Positions 34,328 through 46,534 of a stretch of 64,000 bases of DNA are shown piece by piece. The notes beneath the pieces are model-generated. The model was not told the origin of the DNA. It saw only the letters and a program-made list of their open reading frames with translations, and did not search any database. Every line of letters starts with the position of its first letter. Position 1 is the first letter of the stretch. The position numbers and the translations under genes were made by a program. Source of the DNA: Sphingomonas vulcanisoli (GTDB taxonomy: Bacteria > Pseudomonadota > Alphaproteobacteria > Sphingomonadales > Sphingomonadaceae); NCBI RefSeq assembly GCF_011761305.1, contig NZ_JAAOZC010000003.1, positions 124,001-188,000 on the forward strand. Reading direction: 5' to 3'.

Positions 34328-34846
34328 TTGGCGGTCAATCATCCCATCAGGGGGTATGCGCTGAACGCGATCGACTCGAAAGGTCGCGTGTCCGTACCCG
34401 CGCGCTTCCGCGACACGATCGCCCTGCGCTGCGCCAACTATCGCCAGGGCAGCATTCCGGCCGACGACAAACAGCTCAGCATCGTCATCGCCAAGGAGAT
34501 GAACCGGCTGAAGGCCTATGATGCGATCGGCGACCAGGAATTGTCGGCCGATCTCGAAGCCAGCCTCGCTGATCTGCCCGCTGCCGAGCGGATGGCGGCG
34601 CTTGACGATCTCGGGCGCGACAATGTCGGCGGCGCGACCGAGGTGAGCTTCGATTCCGCCGGACGGCTGGTGCTGCCGCAGCTGATCCGCGATCTGGTCG
34701 GGATCAAAGACGTTGCGCTGTTCTGGGGCAATATCAAACATTTCGAAATCTGGGCGCCGGATAAGGCGGCCGAGGCGTTCGCCGATCAGCCGGTCAATCT
34801 CGCGATCCTCAACGGCCTGCTCAAGGAAAAGGGGCTGAGCCTGTGA
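34328..34846 (+). CDS. mraZ: MraZ, transcriptional regulator of the dcw cluster
   Basis: AbrB-like DNA-binding protein with two tandem SpoVT-type half-domains. The first, [17 protein letters not shown], and the second, [18 protein letters not shown], both carry the DxxGR signature. Length is 172 aa, slightly long for the family. The start appears to be TTG 34328 ([10 protein letters not shown]), which would lower translation. The operator array lies 85-160 nt upstream. Its stop overlaps the GTG of rsmH. Confidence 0.95.
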   Translation: MAVNHPIRGYALNAIDSKGRVSVPARFRDTIALRCANYRQGSIPADDKQLSIVIAKEMNRLKAYDAIGDQELSADLEASLADLPAAERMAALDDLGRDNVGGATEVSFDSAGRLVLPQLIRDLVGIKDVALFWGNIKHFEIWAPDKAAEAFADQPVNLAILNGLLKEKGLSL

Positions 34847-35799
34847 GCGCCGCGCATGATCCGCGGCACGCGCCGGTGCTGATCGACGAGGTGATCGCCG
34901 CGCTCGCGCCCGCGGCGAGCGAAACCCATGTCGACGGCACCTTCGGCGCGGGCGGCTACACGCGCGCGCTGCTGGCGGCGGGCGCAAATGTCGTCGCCTT
35001 CGATCGCGATCCCGATGCGATTGCCGAGGGGCAGGCTCTGGTGGCCGAGGCCGAGGGGCGGCTGCGGCTGGTGTCGTCGCGCTTCTCCGAACTGGCCGAG
35101 GAAGTGGGCGAAAACGCGATCGATGGCGTGACGCTGGATGTCGGCGTCTCCTCGATGCAGCTCGACCGCGCCGACCGTGGTTTTTCTTTCCAGGCCGATG
35201 GGCCGCTCGACATGCGGATGAGCCAGGACGGGCCGAGCGCTGCCGACTTCGTCAACGAGGCCGAAGAGTCGGACATTGCCGATGTGCTCTACAATCTGGG
35301 CGAGGAGCGCCAGTCGCGCCGGGTCGCGCGCGCGATCGTCGCCGCGCGGCCGGTGGAGCGGACGGGACAACTCGCCACCGTCGTCCGCCGCGCGCTCGGC
35401 CATCGCGAGCATGACAAGAAGGATCCCGCCACGCGCACCTTCCAGGCGCTGCGCATCCATGTGAACCGCGAATTGGACGAGCTCGAGGACGGCCTCGCCG
35501 CCGCCGAGCGCGCGCTGAAGCCCGGCGGGCGCCTCGCGGTCGTTAGCTTCCACAGCCTTGAGGATCGCATCGTCAAACGCTTCCTCAAGGAGCGCAGCGG
35601 CGGCAACGCCTCGGGATCGCGCCACCTGCCGCAAGCCGCCGCCGGCCCCGCACCGACGTTCGAGGCCGTCGCCAAGGCGATCCGCCCCTCCGACGCCGAA
35701 CTCGCGCGCAATCCCCGCGCCCGCTCCGCCACGCTCCGTTCCGCCCGCCGCACCGCCGCCCCGGCTTGGGGCTCCATCAAGCAAGGACGCACTGCATGA
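34843..35799 (+). CDS. rsmH: 16S rRNA (cytosine-1402-N4) methyltransferase RsmH
   Basis: SAM-dependent methyltransferase (formerly MraW) that modifies C1402 in the ribosomal P site. [15 protein letters not shown] binds [25 protein letters not shown] and [16 protein letters not shown] are family motifs, and the C-terminus [15 protein letters not shown] is typical. Length is 318 aa. GTG 34843 overlaps the mraZ stop by 4 nt, and the stop overlaps ftsL. Confidence 0.98.
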   Translation: MSAAHDPRHAPVLIDEVIAALAPAASETHVDGTFGAGGYTRALLAAGANVVAFDRDPDAIAEGQALVAEAEGRLRLVSSRFSELAEEVGENAIDGVTLDVGVSSMQLDRADRGFSFQADGPLDMRMSQDGPSAADFVNEAEESDIADVLYNLGEERQSRRVARAIVAARPVERTGQLATVVRRALGHREHDKKDPATRTFQALRIHVNRELDELEDGLAAAERALKPGGRLAVVSFHSLEDRIVKRFLKERSGGNASGSRHLPQAAAGPAPTFEAVAKAIRPSDAELARNPRARSATLRSARRTAAPAWGSIKQGRTA

Positions 35800-36512
35800 T
35801 CGCCGCACGCTTCCGCCTGATCGCCTGGGTTGCCGGGTGCGCGTTCGCGGCCCTGCTCTGCTACATGGCCTCGCAGTCTGTCGCGGCCGAGCGGGGCGCG
35901 CTGCTGCGGGTCGATGGCCAGATCGCCGATACGCAGAACGACATCCGCCGCCTGGAGACCGAAATCGCCGCACGCAGCCGCATGGGCCAGCTGGAGCGGT
36001 GGAATCAGGTGCTGGCGCTGCAGGCGGCGCGGCCGGTGCAATATGTCGCCAACGAGGTGCAGCTGGCAAGCCTTGCGGGCGGTCCGAAGCGGCCGCTGGA
36101 GGGCAATATCCAGATGGCGGCCTATCAGAAGTCCGCGCCCGCCGCCGCGCCGCAACCCGCGCCTGCGCAAGCCCCGGCGCCTGCGATCCAGCAGCCGATG
36201 CTGCGGGTGGCGACCTATGTGCAGGATAAGCCGGGCCCGCTGGCGGCCGACGCACCCGCGCCTGTCGTCAAGGCCTCCCTCGAAAAGCCCGCCGCCAAGA
36301 GCACCGCGCCCAAGCCGGAGCGTTCGACGCCCGCCAAGCTCACGCTCGCCTCGTTTGAAGAGCCCGCGCACAAGGCGGCGACGGCCGACGATCCCGTGCC
36401 GGCCAAGCCCAAGCGTAAGGCCGTCAAGGTAGACGATAGCCTGCTGCCCTCCGATCTCGGTTCGCTGATCGCGGCTGAGAAGAAGGGTGCGCATAAGAGG
36501 GCCGCGCTCTGA
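35796..36512 (+). CDS. ftsL: FtsL-like division protein with a long Ala/Pro/Lys-rich tail
   Basis: Bitopic membrane protein between rsmH and ftsI, the normal place of ftsL. A short cytoplasmic start (MIAARFRL) leads into a helix ([17 protein letters not shown]), then a heptad-type region ([24 protein letters not shown]) and [19 protein letters not shown]. The remaining ~125 residues are a low-complexity Ala/Pro/Lys tail, absent from short FtsL proteins. The total of 238 aa is about twice the usual length. Part of the FtsQLB complex that activates FtsWI. ATG 35796 overlaps the rsmH stop; its own TGA overlaps the ftsI ATG. Confidence 0.88.
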   Translation: MIAARFRLIAWVAGCAFAALLCYMASQSVAAERGALLRVDGQIADTQNDIRRLETEIAARSRMGQLERWNQVLALQAARPVQYVANEVQLASLAGGPKRPLEGNIQMAAYQKSAPAAAPQPAPAQAPAPAIQQPMLRVATYVQDKPGPLAADAPAPVVKASLEKPAAKSTAPKPERSTPAKLTLASFEEPAHKAATADDPVPAKPKRKAVKVDDSLLPSDLGSLIAAEKKGAHKRAAL

Positions 36513-38269
36513 TGGCGACAGCGGCGTTCCGCCCCGAACCCGCGCGCCCGCTGTTCCGCACGCCCGAACCGGCGATCGCCACCCAGCCGCTCGGCCAATC
36601 GCATTTCCGCCTGATGGTGGTGATGCTGCTGTTCATGCTGGTGACGCTGGCGATCGCGCTGCGGCTGGTGCAGCTCTGCCTGTTCAGCGGCTATGGCGCG
36701 CATGGTCCGGTGGTGGCGCTGGAGCGGCGTGGCGATATCGTCGATCGCAACGGACTGCCGCTGGCGACCACGGTCACGAGCTGGGCGATCGCGGTCAATC
36801 CGCAGAATATCCTCGGCGACAAGAATGCCATCGCCGCCCGCCTCGCGCAGCTGATCCCAACCAAGACCGAAGCGCAATATCGCGCGATCCTGTTCAGCAA
36901 GCGCAAGAAATTCGTCTGGCTGGCCGAGCGTGCGCAGCCCGAGCTGGTGCAGGCGGTTCACGCGATCGGCGATCCAGGCATCATGGAGATGCGCCAGACC
37001 CAGCGTCTCTATCCGCAGGCGAACCTAGCCGGCCATGTCCTCGGCTATGCGCAGGAGGTCGACGATCCCAAGACGCATAAGGATACGATGACCGGCATCG
37101 GCGTGGAGCGCTATTTCAACGACGATCTGAAGGCCGGCAAATCGATCAAGCTGACGATCGACGGCCGCGTCCAGGCGGCGGTGGAAGGCGAGCTTGCGCG
37201 GCGGATGGCGGAGACGCAGGCTGTGGGCGCCGCGGGTATCGTCATGGACGCCAACAGCGGCGAAGTCGTGGCGCTCGCCTCGCTGCCGACGATCAACCCC
37301 AACACCCCACTGAAGGGGGCCGCCGACGCCAACAATCACGACATGATCAACAAGGTTACGATGGCGACCTACGAACTCGGGTCGACCTTCAAGATGATCA
37401 CCTTCGCCAATGCGATCGAGAGCGGTACGATCACCAACTGGAACCGGATGATCGATGTCAGCCATCCGATCACCGTTGGTGGCCACCAGATCCATGACGA
37501 CGAGCCCAAGCATCGATCGCTTTCTATTCCCGAGATCATGACCTTCTCATCCAACATCGGCACTTCGCAGATCGCGGTCGAGCTGGGGCAGGATCGTATC
37601 AAATCGATGTTCCACAAGCTGCACTTTTACGAGCGTAGCAGCATCGAATTGCGGGAGCGTGGGATGCCGCAGGTGCCCGCTTACTGGGCGCAATCGACGG
37701 TGATGACGACCGCGTTCGGTCACGGCATCGCGGTGACGCCGCTGCACCTGGCCGAAGCCTTCGCTGCGCTGGCCAACGGCGGCGTCTGGCATCCCGCGAC
37801 GCTCGTGCCGCGCGATCCCAATAAGCCGGTGCCGAGCGAGCGGGTGATCTCCGAAGCGACCAGCGCCAAGGTCCGCCAGCTGATGCGCCTCGTCGTGCTG
37901 CAGGGCACGGGCACCAATGCCAATGCGCCCGGCCTGCGCATGGGTGGCAAGACGGGCACGGCCGAGAAGATCGTCGGCGGCCATTACAGCAAGGGCGCCA
38001 ACATCACGGTGTTCGCCGGTGCCTTCCCGATGGATCATCCGCGTTACGTGATCGTTACCGTGCTGGACGACGCCAAGGGGTCGAAAGCTACCGCGGGCTT
38101 CAAGACCGCGGGCTGGATGACCGCGCCGCTCGCCAAGCGTATCGCCGCGCGGATCGCACCGCTGCTGGGCGTGATGCCCACGATGGATCCCGCGATGGAT
38201 GTCGACGAATCCGATCTCATGCCGCTGATCCTCGAGAAGAAGGTGCCCGGCAAGAATGAACTTAACTGA
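36512..38269 (+). CDS. ftsI: FtsI (PBP3), division-specific peptidoglycan transpeptidase
   Basis: Class B penicillin-binding protein that crosslinks septal peptidoglycan with FtsW. One membrane helix (residues 33-52) is followed by the dimerisation domain with RRGDIVDRNGLPLA. The transpeptidase triad is complete: S291-T-F-K294, S346-S-N348 and K480-T-G-T483. Length is 585 aa. It overlaps ftsL by 1 nt and murE by 14 nt. Confidence 0.98.
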   Translation: MATAAFRPEPARPLFRTPEPAIATQPLGQSHFRLMVVMLLFMLVTLAIALRLVQLCLFSGYGAHGPVVALERRGDIVDRNGLPLATTVTSWAIAVNPQNILGDKNAIAARLAQLIPTKTEAQYRAILFSKRKKFVWLAERAQPELVQAVHAIGDPGIMEMRQTQRLYPQANLAGHVLGYAQEVDDPKTHKDTMTGIGVERYFNDDLKAGKSIKLTIDGRVQAAVEGELARRMAETQAVGAAGIVMDANSGEVVALASLPTINPNTPLKGAADANNHDMINKVTMATYELGSTFKMITFANAIESGTITNWNRMIDVSHPITVGGHQIHDDEPKHRSLSIPEIMTFSSNIGTSQIAVELGQDRIKSMFHKLHFYERSSIELRERGMPQVPAYWAQSTVMTTAFGHGIAVTPLHLAEAFAALANGGVWHPATLVPRDPNKPVPSERVISEATSAKVRQLMRLVVLQGTGTNANAPGLRMGGKTGTAEKIVGGHYSKGANITVFAGAFPMDHPRYVIVTVLDDAKGSKATAGFKTAGWMTAPLAKRIAARIAPLLGVMPTMDPAMDVDESDLMPLILEKKVPGKNELN

Positions 38270-39674
38270 CCTTTTCGCGGACGTACCTTCCGATGCGCGC
38301 GTCACCGGCTTCGCGATCGACAGCCGCAAGGTGGCGCCGGGCACAGTGTTCGGCGCCTTCCGCGGCTCCGCGCACAATGGCGAGGATTTTATCGGCCAGG
38401 CGGTGGCGGATGGCGCGGTCGCAGTGGTCGCGCGGCCCGAAGCGAAGGTTGCGGGCGCGGTCCATATCGCCGGAGGTGAGCCGCGTCGGACGTTCGCGCA
38501 GGCCGCGGCGAAATTCTTCGCGCCCTTTCCGGAAACCGTGGTCGCGGTCACCGGCACCAACGGCAAGACTTCGAATGTCGAGCTGGTGCGGCAGTTGTGG
38601 CGGATGGCGGGGCATCATGCCGCGTCGATCGGCACCTTGGGCGTCACCACATCGGACGAGAGCGTTTCGACCGGGCTGACCACGCCCGACATCGTCACCT
38701 TCCTCTCCAACGTTCACGGCCTGCGCGCCGAGGGCGTCACGCATGTCGCGTTCGAAGCCTCGAGCCACGGCCTCTCGCAATATCGCACCGAAGGGCTGCC
38801 CGTGCAGGCGGCGGCTTTCACCAATCTCAGCCGCGATCATCTCGATTATCACGGTACGATGGAGGCCTATCTCGAGGCCAAGCTGCGGCTGTTCACCGAG
38901 GTGGTGGATAAGGACGGCACTGCGGTGGTCTGGATGGATGACGATGCCTCGACGCGGGTGGTCGAACTGGCTCGCGAGCGGGGGCTCAAGCTGATCACGG
39001 TCGGCACCAAGGGCGAGACGCTCAGGCTGATCAAGCGTGAGCCGACCCAGCTCGGGCAGACCTTGACGGTCGAGGCGGAGGGTAAAAGCCACGTCCTCAA
39101 ATTGCCGCTGATCGGCGCCTACCAGGCCGCGAACGCGCTGACCGCCGCCGGGCTGGTGATGGCCACAGGCATGCCGCTGACCAAGGTGCTGGAGTTGCTC
39201 GCCCGGGTGCAGCCGGTGCGCGGGCGGCTGGAGCGCGCGGCGATCAGCAAGGCGGGCGCGCCGATCTATGTCGATTATGCGCACACGCCCGATGGCCTGG
39301 AAGCCGCGATCCAGGCGCTCCGCCCGCATACGCAGGAGAAACTGATCGTGCTGTTCGGCGCGGGCGGGGATCGCGATCGCGGCAAGCGGCCGCTGATGGG
39401 TGCGGTCGCGGCGCGGCTGGGCGATGTCGCGATCGTTACCGACGATAATCCCCGCACCGAAGATGCCGCCGCGATCCGCGCCGAAGTGATGGCGGGCGCG
39501 CCCGGCGCGATCGAGATCGGCGGGCGGCGCGAGGCGATCGCGGCGGCGATCCAACGGGCTGGCGCAAACGATATTGTGCTGCTGGCCGGTAAAGGCCATG
39601 AGCAGGGGCAGATCATCGGTGATCGCATTTTGCCGTTTGACGATGTGCAAGTGGCGCGGGAATGCGCGCAGTGA
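38256..39674 (+). CDS. murE: MurE, UDP-MurNAc-tripeptide ligase (meso-diaminopimelate adding)
   Basis: Adds the third residue of the stem peptide. ATP site TGTNGKTSNVELV, carbamylated-lysine region YHGTMEAYLEAKLRLF, and DDNPRTED, whose DNPR motif marks meso-DAP rather than lysine specificity. Length is 472 aa. It starts inside the 3' end of ftsI. Confidence 0.98.
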   Translation: MNLTDLFADVPSDARVTGFAIDSRKVAPGTVFGAFRGSAHNGEDFIGQAVADGAVAVVARPEAKVAGAVHIAGGEPRRTFAQAAAKFFAPFPETVVAVTGTNGKTSNVELVRQLWRMAGHHAASIGTLGVTTSDESVSTGLTTPDIVTFLSNVHGLRAEGVTHVAFEASSHGLSQYRTEGLPVQAAAFTNLSRDHLDYHGTMEAYLEAKLRLFTEVVDKDGTAVVWMDDDASTRVVELARERGLKLITVGTKGETLRLIKREPTQLGQTLTVEAEGKSHVLKLPLIGAYQAANALTAAGLVMATGMPLTKVLELLARVQPVRGRLERAAISKAGAPIYVDYAHTPDGLEAAIQALRPHTQEKLIVLFGAGGDRDRGKRPLMGAVAARLGDVAIVTDDNPRTEDAAAIRAEVMAGAPGAIEIGGRREAIAAAIQRAGANDIVLLAGKGHEQGQIIGDRILPFDDVQVARECAQ

Positions 39675-39798
39675 TAGGTTACAGTTTCCCCTCCGCCCCA
39701 AGGGAGGGGTCGTGGGTGGGCGGTCGGCCGAGTATGGCCAACCCCCCGGCCGGGCCGGCCGTCCATTCCACAAAGCCTTGCGTTTGGGCCCAAATCCG
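39675..39798. repeat. Structured repeat-like spacer between murE and murF
   Basis: This is one of the few real gaps in the dcw operon (124 nt). It contains CCCCTCCGCCCCAAGGGAGGGG and GGTCGGCCGAGTATGGCCAACC, two imperfect hairpins, and CCCCCCGGCCGGGCCGGCCG. No peptide start with a ribosome site was seen. The murF ribosome site is weak. Confidence 0.6.
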
Positions 39799-41169
39799 AT
39801 GAACGCGCTCTGGACATCGCAAGAGATCGCCGCCGCCTGCGGTGGCGCCGCCTCGGCCGATTTCGACTCGCAGGGCATCGCCTTCGATTCGCGCGAGGTG
39901 GGGCAGGGTGATCTGTTCGTGGCGCTGAAGGGCGAGGCGACCGATGGCCATCGCTTCGTTTCGCAAGCCTTTTCCCAAGGGGCGAGCGGTGTCCTCGTGT
40001 CCCAGCCGGTCGAGGGCCCGCATGTTCGTGTCGCGGATACGACCGATGCGCTGAATGCCCTCGGCGCGGGATCGCGCGCGCGGACGGCGGCCAAGGTGAT
40101 CGGGGTCACCGGATCGGTGGGCAAGACCAGCGCCAAGGAGGCGTTGTTCGAGGCACTGAACCGTGCGGCGCCGGGCCGCGCTCATCGCAGCCTCAAGAGC
40201 TATAATAACCATGTCGGCGTGCCGCTGAGCCTCGCGCGGATGCCACGCGACACCGAATATGGCGTGTTCGAGATGGGGATGAACCACGCCGGCGAGCTGG
40301 CGGCGCTTACCCGCCTCGTCCGCCCGCATGTCGCGATCGTCACTGCCGTGGCGCTGGCGCATGGCGCCTTCTTCAAGGACGAGAGCGCGATCGCCGATGC
40401 CAAGGGCGAGATCTTCCAGGGCCTCGAACCGGGCGGCACCGCGATCATTCCCTATGACAGCCCGCACCGCGATCGGCTGATCGCCGCCGCCAAGCCTTAT
40501 GCCGCCGAGATCGTCACCTTCGGGCGTTCAGCGGAGGCGGATGTCTGGGCCCGCGAGGGGGTCAAGGGCGACAAGGGCACGCTGATCAATGCGCGGCTGC
40601 GCGCCGCCGAACTCACCTTCACGCTTTCCCAGCCGGGCGAGCATTGGATCAGCAACGCGCTGGCGATCCTGGCGGCGGTGGAGGCAGTCGGCGCCGATCT
40701 GCCTGCGGCCGGCCTGGCGCTGGCGGAGCTGGCGGGACTGGCCGGGCGCGGGCGGCGGTTGCCGATCCAAACGCAGGCCGGCGAGGCGCTGCTGATCGAT
40801 GAAGCCTATAACGCCAACCCGGCATCGATGCGCGCGACGCTCGCCGTATTGGGCGCGGAGAAGGCCGATCGGCGGATCGCGATCCTCGGATCGATGAAGG
40901 AGCTTGGGCCTGCAGAAGCGGAGCATCATGCCGGGCTGGCGGCGCCGATCGAGGCGGCGGGCGTCGATTTCGCTCTGCTCGTCGGATCGGAGATGGCACC
41001 GCTGGCGGAAGCGCTTGAGGGCCGCGTCGCCTTCGCGCATGTGGCCGACGCCGCAGCCGCGACAGCGGAGGCGCGCGCCCTGATCGGCGCGGGCGATGCG
41101 GTGCTCGTCAAGGGATCGAACTCGGTTGGGCTGGCGCGGCTTGTCGATGCGCTGGCGGGAGTGAATTAG
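39799..41169 (+). CDS. murF: MurF, UDP-MurNAc-tripeptide:D-Ala-D-Ala ligase
   Basis: Adds D-Ala-D-Ala to the stem peptide. [17 protein letters not shown] opens the substrate domain; [15 protein letters not shown] is the ATP loop; [14 protein letters not shown] and [14 protein letters not shown] are characteristic. I chose ATG 39799 (456 aa), since upstream in-frame sequence to 39574 is murE shadow and spacer. The stop overlaps the GTG start of mraY by 1 nt. Confidence 0.97.
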   Translation: MNALWTSQEIAAACGGAASADFDSQGIAFDSREVGQGDLFVALKGEATDGHRFVSQAFSQGASGVLVSQPVEGPHVRVADTTDALNALGAGSRARTAAKVIGVTGSVGKTSAKEALFEALNRAAPGRAHRSLKSYNNHVGVPLSLARMPRDTEYGVFEMGMNHAGELAALTRLVRPHVAIVTAVALAHGAFFKDESAIADAKGEIFQGLEPGGTAIIPYDSPHRDRLIAAAKPYAAEIVTFGRSAEADVWAREGVKGDKGTLINARLRAAELTFTLSQPGEHWISNALAILAAVEAVGADLPAAGLALAELAGLAGRGRRLPIQTQAGEALLIDEAYNANPASMRATLAVLGAEKADRRIAILGSMKELGPAEAEHHAGLAAPIEAAGVDFALLVGSEMAPLAEALEGRVAFAHVADAAAATAEARALIGAGDAVLVKGSNSVGLARLVDALAGVN

Positions 41170-42235
41170 TGCTGCATTGGTTCGCCGAATATTTCGGCTT
41201 CCCACATCTCCTCAATCTCGTGCGGTACAGCACGGTGCGCGCGGGCGCGGCGGCGATCACCGCGCTCGCCTTCGGCCTGCTGATCGGGCCGCGCTTCATC
41301 GGCTGGCTGCGCATCCGCCAGGGCAAGGGCCAGCCTATCCGCGCCGATGGCCCGCAGACCCACCTCTCCAAGGTCGGCACGCCGACAATGGGTGGGCTGA
41401 TGATCCTCGCCAGCGTCGTCGTCTCGATGACGCTCTGGATGGACCTCGACAATCGCTATGTCTGGGCCTGCATGCTGGTAACGCTCGGCTTCGGGCTAAT
41501 CGGTTTTCTGGATGATTACGACAAGGTGACCAAGCGCAGCCATGCCGGGATTTCGGGCAGGGTGCGGCTGGTGCTGGAATTCGCGGTGGCGGGCGTCGCC
41601 GCCTACATCATCACGCGCGGCAACAGCACGGTGCTGTATCTGCCGTTCTACAACGGGCCGGTGATCGATCTCGGGCCGCTCTACATCTTCTTCGCGGCGT
41701 TCATCATCGTCGGCTTCGGCAATGCCGTGAATCTGACTGATGGGCTGGACGGGCTGGCGACGATGCCGGTGGTGATCGCCAGCCTCGCCTTTTTTGTCAT
41801 CGCCTATCTCGTCGGCAACGCCAAGTTCGCGGCCTATCTCGGCATTCCTCACGTCCCCGGCGCGGGCGAGTTGACCATTCTCACCGCATCGATCATCGGC
41901 GCGGGGCTGGCGTTTCTATGGTTCAATGCGCCCCCGGCGGCGGTGTTCATGGGCGATACCGGCAGCCTCGCCTTGGGCGGCGCGCTTGGGGCGATCGCGG
42001 TGACGGCGCACCATGAGATCGTGTTGCTAATCATCGGCGGGCTGTTCGTGCTGGAGACGGTTTCGGTCATCCTGCAGGTCTTCTTCTACAAGCGCACCGG
42101 CAAGCGCATCTTCAAGATGGCGCCGATCCACCACCATTTCGAACAGCTTGGCTGGAGCGAGCCGACGGTGGTGATCCGCTTCTGGATCATCAGCTTCGTG
42201 CTGGCGCTGGCGGGCCTCGCCACGCTCAAACTGCG

Positions 42236-42239
<4 letters not shown>
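41169..42239 (+). CDS. mraY: MraY, phospho-MurNAc-pentapeptide transferase
   Basis: Ten-helix membrane enzyme that makes lipid I on undecaprenyl phosphate. [21 protein letters not shown] with the catalytic aspartates, [10 protein letters not shown], and [20 protein letters not shown] are all present, followed by the HHHFE-type loop ([10 protein letters not shown]). Length is 356 aa; GTG start at 41169. The stop overlaps the murD start. Confidence 0.98.
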
Positions 42240-43871
<1,632 letters not shown>

Positions 43872-43889
43872 CCCGGCGCTCCAGCCTCA

Positions 43890-43970
43890 CCCGTTTGTGT
43901 CGAGCGAAGTCGAGACATGTTTGCGTTGCGCTTGTTGCACGTCCCTCGACTTCGCTCGGGACGAACGGGT
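43890..43970. repeat. Palindromic repeat family B, copy B2 (murD/ftsW)
   Basis: CCCGTTTGTGTCGAGCGAAG in one arm and CGACTTCGCTCGGGACGAAC in the other, with GTTGCGCTTGTTGCAC in the loop. It fills most of the 122-nt gap before ftsW. Confidence 0.88.
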
Positions 43971-43993
43971 TTGATGGGGTAGGGGCTCTTTAG

Positions 43994-45223
43994 ATGGCGA
44001 CTGTGGCAGAGGAATCGATCGCACCGCTCCCCAAGCGCAAACGCCAGGGCGAGCGCTGGGGGCGTGGCGACAGGTCCGCACTGGCGATCTGGTTCTGGGA
44101 GATCGATCGCGTGTTGCTCGCGCTTGTCACTCTGCTGATCGGCATCGGGCTGATCGCGGTGGCCGCCGCCGCACCCGCCGCCGCGCATCGCTATTCGGAC
44201 GCGCACTACAGCATGCCGCGGCTCTATTATTTCTGGCGCCAGCTGATCTGGACGGGGATTTCGGTGCCGATCCTGATCGGTGTCTCGATGCTGCCCAAGC
44301 CGGTCGCGCGGCGCCTGGCACTGGTTGGCGCGGTGGCGTTCACCCTGATGCTCGTGCTGGTGCCGATCATGGGCGGCGCGGAGAAGAATGGCGCGCAGCG
44401 CTGGCTCTATATCGGCAGCGTCCAGATCCAGCCGGCCGAATTCCTGAAACCCATGTTCGTGGTGGCGATCGCCTGGATGCTGTCGCTCAACGCTAAGGAT
44501 CAGAAGCTGCCGACCACGGCGATGACCGGCGGCTTCCTCGCTTTGGTCGCGGTGCTGCTGATGAAGCAGCCCGATTTCGGTCAGACGGTGATCTTCGCGG
44601 TGGTGTGGGCGATGATGCTGATGATCGGCGGGGTCGGCATGAAGTGGCTGGCGGGTCTGGCGGGCGCGGCGGTGGCGATGGTGCTGGCGGCTTACGAATT
44701 CTATCCCGTCGCGCACGAGCGGATCGGCCGCTTTCTCGATAAGGGCGACGCCAACAAGGAGATCGGCGGGCAGGTGGAGAGCGCGCTGCGCACGCTAACC
44801 CACGGCGGCGTCGTCGGCACCGGTCCGGGCGCGGGAACGATGAAATTGAACCTACCCGAGCCGCACACCGATTATATCTTCTCGGTGATCGGCGAGGAAT
44901 TCGGGCTGATCGCCTGCGTGGCGATCGCCTTGATCTATCTGGCGATCGTGATGCGCGTGCTGATCAAATTGCTGCACGAAGAGGATCGCTTCCTGATGCT
45001 GGCGAGCGCGGGACTCGTCTGCCAGTTCGGGATGCAGGCGCTGATCAATATGGCGGTCAACGTCCATCTCGCGCCGTCCAAGGGCATGACATTGCCGTTC
45101 ATTTCCTATGGCGGCTCCTCGATGATCGCTTTGAGCCTCGGCTTCGGGCTGCTGCTCGCCTTCACGCGCAAGAATCCGTATCTCACGCGCTCCCCTTATG
45201 TGGTGACCTGGAAGAGCCAGTGA
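43994..45223 (+). CDS. ftsW: FtsW, septal peptidoglycan glycosyltransferase
   Basis: SEDS-family polymerase that works with FtsI. About ten membrane helices; the motifs GGAEKNGAQRWLYIGSVQIQ, PAEFLKP, MKQPDFGQTV, LPEPHTDYIFSVIGEEFGL (putative catalytic Asp) and LPFISYGGSSMIAL are all conserved. Length is 409 aa with a basic N-terminal cytoplasmic tail. The stop overlaps the GTG of murG by 4 nt. Confidence 0.98.
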   Translation: MATVAEESIAPLPKRKRQGERWGRGDRSALAIWFWEIDRVLLALVTLLIGIGLIAVAAAAPAAAHRYSDAHYSMPRLYYFWRQLIWTGISVPILIGVSMLPKPVARRLALVGAVAFTLMLVLVPIMGGAEKNGAQRWLYIGSVQIQPAEFLKPMFVVAIAWMLSLNAKDQKLPTTAMTGGFLALVAVLLMKQPDFGQTVIFAVVWAMMLMIGGVGMKWLAGLAGAAVAMVLAAYEFYPVAHERIGRFLDKGDANKEIGGQVESALRTLTHGGVVGTGPGAGTMKLNLPEPHTDYIFSVIGEEFGLIACVAIALIYLAIVMRVLIKLLHEEDRFLMLASAGLVCQFGMQALINMAVNVHLAPSKGMTLPFISYGGSSMIALSLGFGLLLAFTRKNPYLTRSPYVVTWKSQ

Positions 45224-46395
45224 CCGTCAGCCGACACTTCGTTCTCGCCGCCGGGGGCACCGGCGGCCACATGGTGCCCGCGCATGCGCTGGCGATCGAG
45301 CTGATCGCGCGCGGCCATCGCGTCGCTTTGATCACCGACGAGCGCGGGCAGCGTATCCCCGCCTTGTTCGAGGATGTGCCGGTGCATGTCATGCCGGCGG
45401 GGCGTCCGACCGGCGGGCCGCTCGGCTGGGGCAAGGCGGCGAAGGGCATCCTGGCCGGGCGCGCGATGGCGCGCCGGCTGTATGAGAGTTTCGAGCCGAC
45501 CGCCGTGGTTGGCTTTGGCGGCTATCCCGCGCTGCCCGCTTTGCTCGGCGCCTTTGCCGATGGCATCGCGACGGTGGTGCATGAGCAGAATGCGGTGCTG
45601 GGGCGCGTCAATCGGCTGGTGGCGGGGCGGGTGCGCGCGATCGCGACGGCCTATCCGCATGTCGAGCGCCTGAAGCCGCGCTACGCCAAGAAGGTGCACC
45701 TCGTCGGCAATCCAGTGCGGCAGATCATCCGCCAGATCGGCCAGAAGCCGTTTCCGCCGTTCGACGATCTTTCGCCCTTCCGCATCCTCGTCACCGGCGG
45801 CAGCCAGGGCGCGACGATTCTGTCGACCGTGGTGCCGTATGGTCTGGGGCTGCTGCCGGAGCCGATCCGCCAGCGGCTGCAGATCGTCCAGCAATGCCGG
45901 CCCGAGGATATCGATCAGGTCCGCGCGCGCTATCGCGAACTGGGTATCCCGGCGGAACTGGCCACTTACCTGCCCGATCTGCCCGAAATATTGGCGCGAT
46001 CGCATCTGGTGATCGCGCGCGCCGGCGCCTCGACGATTGCCGAGCTGACCGTCGCCGGGCGGCCGGCCATCCTCGTGCCGCTGCCGAGCGCGATGGACGA
46101 TCACCAGAGCGCCAATGCGCGCGAGATGTCGGCGGCGGGCGGCGCCCGGATGATCGCGCAGGCGAACTTCACGCCGCCGGTGCTGGCGCAGCAGATCACC
46201 GCCTTGTTGGAAGACCCGGAGGCTTTGATTGCGGCGGCGGCGCTGGCCAAGGCGAGCGGGATACCCGATGCGGCGGCGCGGCTGGCCGATCTTGTCGAGA
46301 GCTTCGGCCGGCCGCCGGTGATGGATGCGATTGGAGACGATGTGCGCGCGAAGACGGTGAAGACGGGTGCTTTGGCGATCGGGGGGGCGGCGTGA
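45220..46395 (+). CDS. murG: MurG, UDP-GlcNAc transferase forming lipid II
   Basis: Peripheral membrane GT-B enzyme. N-terminal FVLAAGGTGGHMVPA, then VGFGGYPALP and VHEQNAVLGRVN, and in the C-terminal domain ILVTGGSQGATIL and ARAGASTIAELTVAGRPAIL, which binds UDP-GlcNAc. Length is 391 aa, slightly longer than usual at the C-terminus. GTG 45220 start. Confidence 0.98.
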   Translation: MTVSRHFVLAAGGTGGHMVPAHALAIELIARGHRVALITDERGQRIPALFEDVPVHVMPAGRPTGGPLGWGKAAKGILAGRAMARRLYESFEPTAVVGFGGYPALPALLGAFADGIATVVHEQNAVLGRVNRLVAGRVRAIATAYPHVERLKPRYAKKVHLVGNPVRQIIRQIGQKPFPPFDDLSPFRILVTGGSQGATILSTVVPYGLGLLPEPIRQRLQIVQQCRPEDIDQVRARYRELGIPAELATYLPDLPEILARSHLVIARAGASTIAELTVAGRPAILVPLPSAMDDHQSANAREMSAAGGARMIAQANFTPPVLAQQITALLEDPEALIAAAALAKASGIPDAAARLADLVESFGRPPVMDAIGDDVRAKTVKTGALAIGGAA

Positions 46396-46410
46396 GGGAC
46401 TCCGCTCAGA

Positions 46411-46529
46411 TCCTCCCCTGCAAGGGGAGGGGGACCATGCGCAGCATGGTGGAGGGGTGTCGCCCCCTCGATAGCGTGACACCCCTCCGTCATCGCTTCG
46501 CGATGCCACCTCCCCTTGCAGGGGAGGAT
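46411..46529. repeat. Palindromic repeat family A, copy A5 (murG/murC)
   Basis: TCCTCCCCTGCAAGGGGAGG on the left, CCACCTCCCCTTGCAGGGG on the right, inner ACCATGCGCAGCATGGT hairpin. Its right end GGGGAGG (46521-46527) lies 7 nt before the murC GTG and is the only good ribosome site there. Confidence 0.9.
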
Positions 46530-46534
46530 CGGTT

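Noticed and set aside
36215-36961. 248-residue minus-strand frame opposite ftsL/ftsI
   Set aside because: Overlaps both well-supported division genes and has no family features.
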